DNA from: Neonectria sp. B-13
Lineage: Eukaryota > Ascomycota > Sordariomycetes > Hypocreales > Nectriaceae
Direction: 5' to 3'
Length of the DNA: 64,000 bases
NCBI GenBank assembly: GCA_002682825.1
Contig: NOKP01000001.1
Span: 3,165,296 to 3,229,295 of the forward strand
The notes under the pieces are model-generated. The model was not told where the DNA came from and did not search any database. It saw only the letters and a list, made by a program, of their open reading frames with translations. A program made the translations under genes and the position numbers. How positions within the stretch are numbered: the stretch's first letter is position 1; every line of letters starts with the position of its first letter. Positions 57,353 through 64,000 of this stretch are shown here, piece after piece.

Positions 57353-58741
57353 GACAGAGAGTGAGACAGACGGAGAAACAGACAGAGAAACAAAGCCGAG
57401 GGTGTGGTTCTCAATCGCTGCTTCTTCAAACCACGAAGCTGGAACATTTCGACAAGGACATCCATGACTGGTCCCCCATTCTTCTACAACGCAATACCCT
57501 CATATCACATTTGACTTCCATTCTACAGGCTACCTAGTCTACAACGCAGGGGAGACGAAAACCCGACGAGAAAACGCCACGGCCACGAGACCAGCTTGCT
57601 CCTCCCACCATCTCCATCCATCCCCTCACTGTCCCACTCCCACCACCAAGCCTCTCTCTCTCTCTCTCTCTCTCGCTCGCTCGCCCTCTCGCTCTCTCTC
57701 TCCAACTAACAGAGTCGCATCCCGACCAGGGGCGGCTGCCACCATGCAGATTACCACCCCACGTGCAAAACCGATGAGGGAAAACGTCCCTCAGCCGTAG
57801 GGCGAAGACGACACACATAGGTTTCGCCAGCGCCCCGGTAACGCGCCCACGCGCTTGACGGCGCGATGCCGAGTCAGTCTCAACTGTCGATCATCAGCAC
57901 CAGCAAAGCAATTCCCGGCCGTGCGTTTTCAAGCCAGCCAGCCAGCCATTTCCCCTCTAATAGTGGTTGGCGGCCTTGCTCACACCACACGCGTCCGCGG
58001 GTCGTCAGCTCCGCCTCCCCGAGTCAAGACGGGCTCGCTCCTCGCCGTGCTCTTGTTCTCCTGTTCTCCTGTTCTCATCTGCCGGGATGCGCTCCCATAG
58101 GACTGCAAAAGTTCCCCAGGGCGACTCGTGCGCACGCCGTGGTTTTTCTTTCCCTTGGACCCTGGGGTGGTGTGGGCTGGGGAGGAAGGGTTGGATGGAA
58201 AGGTGAGGAGGACTGGGGGAAATCCCCGGGGCCTCAGATTCTATCTCGCATCCGTATTCCTGCCGTCAACGAAAGTAGGTAGTACTCTGGAGCTATGTTG
58301 ATCGGAATTATGGAGACTCAAACTACCCAAGCCGAGATTGCCAAGCAACCAAGGTCGTGGTGCTTCAGAGATCTTCAATGGTGGATCCGATGCAACATGG
58401 CTTGTCAAGTCTCCAGCGATCACGACCAAACGACGTCGTTGAGCTTCGTAGAAAAGGGTGATGATGCCTTGTCCCTAACCTCACAAGCATGGCTCTCTCA
58501 TGGTATTGATTCACACACACAAAATCCCACATACACGTATTCGTATACACTCAAGTTATAAAAGTAATTTCAGTACAGTGAAGCCATTGTGATCATCTAT
58601 CAGAACGCCCCGGCGCATGCTACCCTCGCAGTCGACAGCACTTTCACAGATTACAAGCCTCCCTAAAAGCCAACGGCAACGCAAAGCCCTGCCATTGCCA
58701 ATCCCAAAAGCCTCCCCTTCCAAACTCTTTCTTCCAAACTC

Positions 58742-61700
58742 TTACAGCACAATCGCCAACTCGGGCCGGTCCACCTTGTCCTCGTCAAGGTTGGGGTAGT
58801 ACGGCACCATGGCATCCGATCCATGTACATACGCATCATTATACAACCGCCAGTACGGCGTCCTGACCTTCCTCGCCGGGTGGAATAGTCCAGCCCAGAC
58901 GTAGTTGAGCACCAAGCCCGGGCCAACAGCCACGCGGATCGCCTCAATGGCCTCGACGATGCGGTCGATAACGTGCGGGCTGGTCTCGAATAGATTGGGG
59001 TACAGTAGGTTGAGAAGATGCACCATGGCATCCTCGCACCCGAGGCCCACGACGCCAAGCGCGATGTGCTTGACAACCGACGCGGCAGTTTGACGATGGA
59101 CCTGGTCTCGGTCGATGAGTGCGTCCTCGAGCAGAGGAGTCACGGCATAAACGTAGTCCTTGGCCATCTCGCCAATGTATTCGAAGAGGAAAGAGAGAGA
59201 CTTGAGCACACCGTTCTGGACGTTGAGCTCCGGAACACGGTACTCGTTCATCAGCGCAGGTAGAACAGTGAAGGGAGCGCAAGTCTCCGCGACGATGCCA
59301 ATGGCAACGGCAGTGTTGACACGGGACTGACGCTCCTGTACTCGAAGGTTGTTGAGGAGCGTGGCCAAGACATCCTGAGGGCCGATGGCTTTGGCAATGA
59401 AACCAAACGTGTTGTTGGCTGCTCGTCGAATGCCCTTCTTGTGAGCCTTGAGCATGTCGAGCAGCTCGAAACAGATTCGCATCCATTCTCGGGCGTTGAC
59501 ACTCTCCGGTCCACGATCCGCGATACGACCGACAAGGTCGATCGTGTTCTCCTGCACCTTTTCGTGACGGTTTCGCAGGATGGGAGTCAGTCGAGGGAGC
59601 AGATCCTTGATCGGCGGCTGCATCTGCGAGATACCCACAACGGTGACAATGGATCGCAGAGCGCCGAGGATGGAACCCAGCACCTCGGGGTATTCTTCTC
59701 CGAGGTATTCGTAAAGTACAATACCCAGTTTGCCCATGAGAGCATCTTCGCCGCACTGCTTCATGACCATGGCAATCCGAGAAATGAGATCGGCCGCCTG
59801 TTGTCGAACAGTGGCCGATTTGTTGTTCAGCCGCCAAAGGATGGTGCTGACAATCTGCGGCAGGTATGGCTTGCATCGAGTGCCCAGGGCGTTGACGACA
59901 GAGCCGAATCCATTGAGCATAATAATGTCCTCGACGCTCTGTTCCTGGAATGCATGCAGGATACCATCCACGAGGCGTTCCTCCAGACGCTCGCCAATGT
60001 CAGCGGCACCCAAGCTGGCCACAATCTTCTCCACCGTCTCCACCGTCATCTTCCTGTACGCCTCGCTCTCGTCCTTCAAGTTGTTGACGACCCTCTCCAC
60101 GATCTCGCTCACGCCAACCTTTTGGCCGATGTCAACCGTCGTCTCCACCACCTGTCTGTAGTTGCGCTTGTCCAAGGCCATTCGCCTCACCCAAAAGCTT
60201 TTGAAGAATTCATCCAGAACGTGCTCCTTGAGGTATCCAGCTGTCACACCATCCGTTCCCGCACACTGGGACACAACCTTGAGAACAACCTTCTTCATCT
60301 CCTCGTCCGGTGACGAGAACTCACGAAGGAGAATCTCCATAATCTGACTGGTGTAGTAATTGGCGTATTCTTCGTCCATGAGAGGAATGATGAAGCCAAC
60401 CGCCTTGAGGAAACCGGCCAAGCCCTTTCCTCGCTGCTTGCGGGCACCTGTCCATAAGGGGTTGAGGATATCATCGAAGCTCTCAATACCGTAGGGGTTG
60501 GAGGCTTCTGCCAAAGCTGCGATAGCAAGACTGGTCACAGTCCTGACCTTCGTTTGCTCGTCGTTGAGGTTGGGTCCAATGCATTCCACCAGGCCCTTCA
60601 AGTGCGGAAGCACTGCACAACCCATGAGGATAGGGATCTGTTGGACAATCTTGACACCGGTGTGACGGGCTTGCCAGGACTTCTTGCTTCGACAGACGGC
60701 TCTCAGGAAAGGCAGCAGGGCTGGAATGCCGAGGGCTGACGCCACGACGGCGAAGGCTCTGGCTGTGGTGTTTCGGACGTATTCGTCAACGTGATCGATA
60801 TCGGGTCTCATGGTGCTAATCATCGTAGCAAGGCCAGCTGCCTTGCTGAGGTTAGAGATGATCTCACGACCCTCCACTCTGGCGTAGTAATCTTGGTCGA
60901 TGAGGAGAGGTTCGATGACCACAAGGATCTTGTGAACATAGGGGCGCACCAAGTCGTCAAGCTTGTATAGGATTCTGTCAATCACCTTCACCAACAGATG
61001 CCGCTCTTGGTCCTCCAGGGTCTTCTCCATAAGCAAGGGAAGAATTTGATCGAAGAGAGGCCCGGCTCCGAATTGTCTGGCGTTGTCTGTGATTTGTCGA
61101 AGAGCAGTCTTTCGCATGGGCGGAGTACCGTTCTTGATCTTGAGCAGTAACCTCATGATCTTTCTCTCCTTGAGTTCGTCAACGGTCAGAACATTCTCGT
61201 CGGAACCATCAGTGAGCTTTCCAAAGTATGCCATGTCCTCAGGCTTAAAAAACTGCAGGTCGCCGACACCAGGGATCTCAGCAGGCATGGGTTTCCCACT
61301 GAGGCGCACCTGCTCAGGATCTTGCATCATGAAACCTGTTTGGGCCGCAGGCGTGGCCATGAGCTTGTGGGCGGGAGCGCGCACAGGCTCATATCCTGGG
61401 GGAGCCTCTAGGGTCTTGTAGCCTTCGGCTTCGCCAGGGAGAAGTATGTCGAGCTCCTCATCGCTGAGAGGCATGTTGCGGCCAGAGATATCGGTTCCGA
61501 ATGCGGAGGGCATTGCAGGCGCGGACGACTGGTGCATCGGAGTAGCAAGGCCTTGGTTGCCCATCGGGGTGGCAGATGGAGCTTGGTCCCAACGCGAACG
61601 CTTCTTGGGAGCATCGGCACCAGCCGCATCAATGGCAGGCGCTTGATCCCATCGCGAGCGCTTGGCCTTAACAGCGCCGTCCGCTTCAGGCTTGCCTCCC

Positions 61701-62392
61701 TCCTCCTCGGTGACGTTCAATGCCACGTCCCATCTCTTCTTGCGCTTCTTGGTCACAACCTCAGTTGAGCCCGCTTCGGCGTTCTCCTTATCCACATCCT
61801 TGAGTGTAGGTTGGGCGTCGTCGCCATCTGGTCCACCGTCTTGTTTCGCTTGTATGGCTCGTAGGACGCGTTCCTCCTCTCGTTCGAGGTCTCGGGCTTC
61901 CATAACCTCGCGATAACTGGTACCATTTTCGGATGCACCAGCTTGGCGGTTCTCTGCGAAAGGATCGGCCCGCGTGGGAGTGAGAGTGCGATTGAAGCGA
62001 CGCTTCTGATAATCAGTTTCGCGATCCGTGATGCGGCCGCTCTTCTCTCCCCGGCCGGCCAAAGGATCATCCTCCTCGACACCACTACCCCGAGCAAACT
62101 CGTCGATCATGTCTCGCGACGCGGTGTATTGTCCAACGAGTCGGCGCGTGTTGTCGGTATCCTCCATGTCCTCATCCTCATTACCCATCGGCAGGGAGGC
62201 ATGGTATCCAGCGAACTTGTCGCCTGCATCGCGATCGTAGAGATCATTGTCGGCGTTGTCAGTGAGCTTCTGCTTTGTCGAGTCGTCTCGTTGGTTTGAG
62301 GCGTCGAAGGTGCGCGAGCCAATCTTCGCAGCAGAGGCAGCGTTTCGCTCCTGCTGGAGCTTCTTGATCGTCTCGAAATCCGCGTCAGACAT
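58742..62392 (-). CDS. HSH155: U2 snRNP subunit SF3B1 (Hsh155), single exon
   Basis: An uninterrupted frame of 1216 codons. The N-terminal third (1-400) is disordered and charged. It contains Trp-bearing UHM-ligand motifs ([27 protein letters not shown] near 218-270) that recruit U2AF-like UHM domains, and TP-rich segments. From about 400 the protein is a HEAT-repeat superhelix that clamps the branch-point duplex, with highly conserved stretches: [16 protein letters not shown] (including the Lys equivalent to human K700), [47 protein letters not shown] and [21 protein letters not shown]. The C-terminus ends [11 protein letters not shown]3B1 positions U2 snRNA on the intron branch site. The start is the first ATG of the frame and typical of fungal orthologues. 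Confidence 0.97.
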   Translation of the reverse strand: MSDADFETIKKLQQERNAASAAKIGSRTFDASNQRDDSTKQKLTDNADNDLYDRDAGDKFAGYHASLPMGNEDEDMEDTDNTRRLVGQYTASRDMIDEFARGSGVEEDDPLAGRGEKSGRITDRETDYQKRRFNRTLTPTRADPFAENRQAGASENGTSYREVMEARDLEREEERVLRAIQAKQDGGPDGDDAQPTLKDVDKENAEAGSTEVVTKKRKKRWDVALNVTEEEGGKPEADGAVKAKRSRWDQAPAIDAAGADAPKKRSRWDQAPSATPMGNQGLATPMHQSSAPAMPSAFGTDISGRNMPLSDEELDILLPGEAEGYKTLEAPPGYEPVRAPAHKLMATPAAQTGFMMQDPEQVRLSGKPMPAEIPGVGDLQFFKPEDMAYFGKLTDGSDENVLTVDELKERKIMRLLLKIKNGTPPMRKTALRQITDNARQFGAGPLFDQILPLLMEKTLEDQERHLLVKVIDRILYKLDDLVRPYVHKILVVIEPLLIDQDYYARVEGREIISNLSKAAGLATMISTMRPDIDHVDEYVRNTTARAFAVVASALGIPALLPFLRAVCRSKKSWQARHTGVKIVQQIPILMGCAVLPHLKGLVECIGPNLNDEQTKVRTVTSLAIAALAEASNPYGIESFDDILNPLWTGARKQRGKGLAGFLKAVGFIIPLMDEEYANYYTSQIMEILLREFSSPDEEMKKVVLKVVSQCAGTDGVTAGYLKEHVLDEFFKSFWVRRMALDKRNYRQVVETTVDIGQKVGVSEIVERVVNNLKDESEAYRKMTVETVEKIVASLGAADIGERLEERLVDGILHAFQEQSVEDIIMLNGFGSVVNALGTRCKPYLPQIVSTILWRLNNKSATVRQQAADLISRIAMVMKQCGEDALMGKLGIVLYEYLGEEYPEVLGSILGALRSIVTVVGISQMQPPIKDLLPRLTPILRNRHEKVQENTIDLVGRIADRGPESVNAREWMRICFELLDMLKAHKKGIRRAANNTFGFIAKAIGPQDVLATLLNNLRVQERQSRVNTAVAIGIVAETCAPFTVLPALMNEYRVPELNVQNGVLKSLSFLFEYIGEMAKDYVYAVTPLLEDALIDRDQVHRQTAASVVKHIALGVVGLGCEDAMVHLLNLLYPNLFETSPHVIDRIVEAIEAIRVAVGPGLVLNYVWAGLFHPARKVRTPYWRLYNDAYVHGSDAMVPYYPNLDEDKVDRPELAIVL

Positions 62393-62825
62393 CTTGACTT
62401 ATCGAATTCCCTGCTTCATCCCGGTTCAAGAGTACTAGGGGCGCTCCCGGCGTTGTCGTCGTGCATGGGGAGGTGTTGCTGATGTGTCTGGTCGCAAAAT
62501 TGTAGTCCGTGACGAAGCTTTCCCTGGCGGCGAAAAGTCTCGCGGCGAGATTGGTCCCCACCCGAAATTTAGCCGCCCAGGCACACTTTGCTAGGCGCAT
62601 CAGCTCCTGGATCCTGACGCGAACAATCTGAAGACGCGTGACCCTTTGTAAAATAAAATAAACTCTGAATTGCTAGAAGGATGTCTTCTATATATATCTC
62701 AATAGTACAGTGGAACTTCTATTCTGTCTGTAGCGAGATCTTTCTTTCTATACCTAGAAAATAGCAGCATTACACTGTCTTCATTAAAGGGGTTGTCTCT
62801 TAAGATTGGAGTTGGTTGGTATGTC
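62393..62825. other. Intergenic, OGG1 to HSH155
   Basis: 433 bp between two minus-strand genes: the 3' flank of OGG1 and the HSH155 promoter. AT-rich AAAATAAAATAAA and TATATATATC occur at 62650-62697. No other feature. Confidence 0.55.
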
Positions 62826-64000
62826 TCAAGACCTCGGCCGAGTCCGCAGTCTCTTTGATCTCCGCTCAACCTCCATGGTTGTTCCTGTGCCTTCCTCAAG
62901 TTTAATCTCCGTCTTAACCTCTGCCTTGATCTCCGTCTTAACCTTTGTCGCAACAACCGCCTTCCTCTTGCGCTTCATGAGCTGGGTATCCTCCTCTACA
63001 ACCTCTTCCTTGATCCTCACCACATGAGTCTCTTCCTTCTTCGTTGCTCTATCAGAGAATTCCCGTAGATCAGCGGTAAAGAGGACCGAATGCGCCCAGC
63101 CTGCATATTTTCCCCAGAGCGCCCTAAAGTGGTCTCCCACCGCGTCGTACATGGCCTTGTTGAAAGTCTTGGTCTTGGTCTTGCCGAACTTGTAGTCTCT
63201 CTGGGCAATTTGCCAGACGTGCGTGTCCACTGGGACTGATTCACCCCATCCCAAACCCATTAGACAAACGCAGTCCGCGACTTTCGGACCGACACCCTTG
63301 AGGGCGAGAAGTTGCTCATGCGCCTCCTTGTAGGTTACCTGCTGGTCCTTTGGCACTTGAGGGGTGTTGAAGCCCTGGTTTTCGGGATTCCGGAGGGTTT
63401 CTAGCCAGTCACCTGGTTTCTCCTCGGCTACTATTCGTGCAGTCTCGGCGATATATTTGGCGCGGTATCCGAAGCCAAGTTCTCTCAGGTGAGATTCCAC
63501 CTGCTTGCCTGTCAACGCATCAGGAGTTGGAAAGTCGTGGAAGGCCTCATCCCCGATGTGACCGATCAGGGGACCATAATGCTTGCATAATTTGTGGGCC
63601 TAGACGGATGAGACTGGTTAGTTGGTTGTACTTCGCCAGGTTTGCGAGTTATTGTACCATTTGTGATATTCTGGAAATGTTATTGTTGCTGCTGCAGATA
63701 AAGCATAATAAGGCCTCCCATGAATCCTGGCTAAGAATGCGAACACCCGTAAACTTGGGCGCCCGCTTGCGAAAGTTGGGATCGGCCTGTGACCACTGGG
63801 TGTATAGACTTTTGAGGTCCAGGTTGAGGCTGAAGTAGTGACGCAAGAATGCCTCAGTGTCGTCTGTTGCCAGAGGATCGTCCTCGACTGAAGCTGGCGG
63901 AGTCAGGGAACTAAGTTGCTTCTCCGGCCAAGTGACTTTGTAATGCAGATGTGTAGGATCCTGTTTCAGAGACAGAATGCGTCCATGTAAAGTGCATATC
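62826..64000 (-). CDS. OGG1: 8-oxoguanine DNA glycosylase, 3' part (5' end outside window)
   Basis: Two exons are visible: from the right edge to 63658, and 63599-62826, joined by a 58-nt GTACAA..TCTAG intron in phase 0, for 371 visible residues. The upstream exon gives DPTHLHYKVTWP, SQDSWEALLCFICSSNNNISR and SQM, the classic OGG1 core. The downstream exon has the helix-hairpin-helix ALKGVGPKVADCVCLMGLG with the Schiff-base Lys (codon 63284-63282) and VPVDTHVWQIAQRDY with the catalytic Asp. OGG1 removes 8-oxoguanine opposite C and nicks the strand in base-excision repair. The tail beyond the catalytic domain is a charged extension with KVKTEIKAEVKTEI repeats and a basic end (RRSKRLRTRPRS), probably a nuclear signal. 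The N-terminal domain lies beyond the window. Confidence 0.95.

Larger units (their letters stand above)
50588..58741. other. 8.2-kb gene-free region downstream of the C2H2 regulator
   Basis: No convincing gene. It holds simple repeats listed separately, the 100-N gap at 54865-54964 and two long chance frames (52837-53715 and 55667-56512, plus strand) whose products start or pass through simple repeats and have no domain. Composition is mixed, with homopurine/homopyrimidine tracts but no transposon sign. Confidence 0.5.

Noticed and set aside
1..64000. CRISPR arrays, prophage or bacterial operon features
   Set aside because: Spliceosomal introns and eukaryotic families throughout show nuclear fungal DNA. 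No spaced direct-repeat arrays are present.

Overview
This window is nuclear DNA of a filamentous ascomycete, most likely a Sordariomycete. Introns are short (about 50-250 nt) with GT..AG ends, intergenic DNA is GC-balanced, and promoters are CT-rich. Several proteins have filamentous-fungal architectures (RAX2, an LCL3 nuclease, a FlbC-like C2H2 factor). I cannot name the genus. Both runs of N (15789-15888 and 54865-54964) are exactly 100 long, so they are scaffold gaps of unknown size.

Layout, left to right. A gene tail (1-406) is followed by a large F-box/beta-propeller gene on the minus strand (4953-1317) with a C-terminal CaaX box. Next comes a T5orf172 (GIY-YIG superfamily) gene (9098-7206). 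Two small unrecognised genes lie at 10705-11266 and 12239-11634. ERD1 (13512-14780) and a disordered hypothetical protein (16196-17461) follow. Then comes a compact metabolic block: PCD1 CoA diphosphatase (17984-19401), a Ctr copper transporter (20376-19622), BNA1 (21294-21978), an FMP41/FAHD1-type enzyme (23022-22183) and a RING protein (24040-25815). Next are the divergent pair UTP12 (29142-26204) and the p34-Arc subunit gene ARC35 (29405-30574), then LCL3 (30950-31809) and RAX2 (34820-38572). A FlbC-like C2H2 regulator (49304-50587) stands alone inside about 20 kb with no other convincing gene. HSH155/SF3B1 (62392-58742) and the 3' part of OGG1 (from the right edge down to 62826), both on the minus strand, close the window.

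Most genes are conserved housekeeping genes: Golgi recycling, CoA turnover, copper uptake, de novo NAD synthesis, rRNA processing, actin nucleation, polarity, splicing and base-excision repair. I see no secondary-metabolite cluster, transposon, tRNA or CRISPR array.

The most interesting points are regulatory or architectural. The copper transporter and the NAD-pathway gene BNA1 share one 917-bp promoter that holds a TATA box and a cluster of GCTCA boxes resembling Mac1 copper-response elements. The F-box protein combines an F-box, a PPxY motif and a prenylation box. A perfect 19-bp inverted repeat sits in the UTP12/ARC35 promoter. The C2H2 regulator is isolated in non-repetitive DNA. Exon structures were inferred by eye from reading frame, splice consensus and family conservation; no alignment was run.
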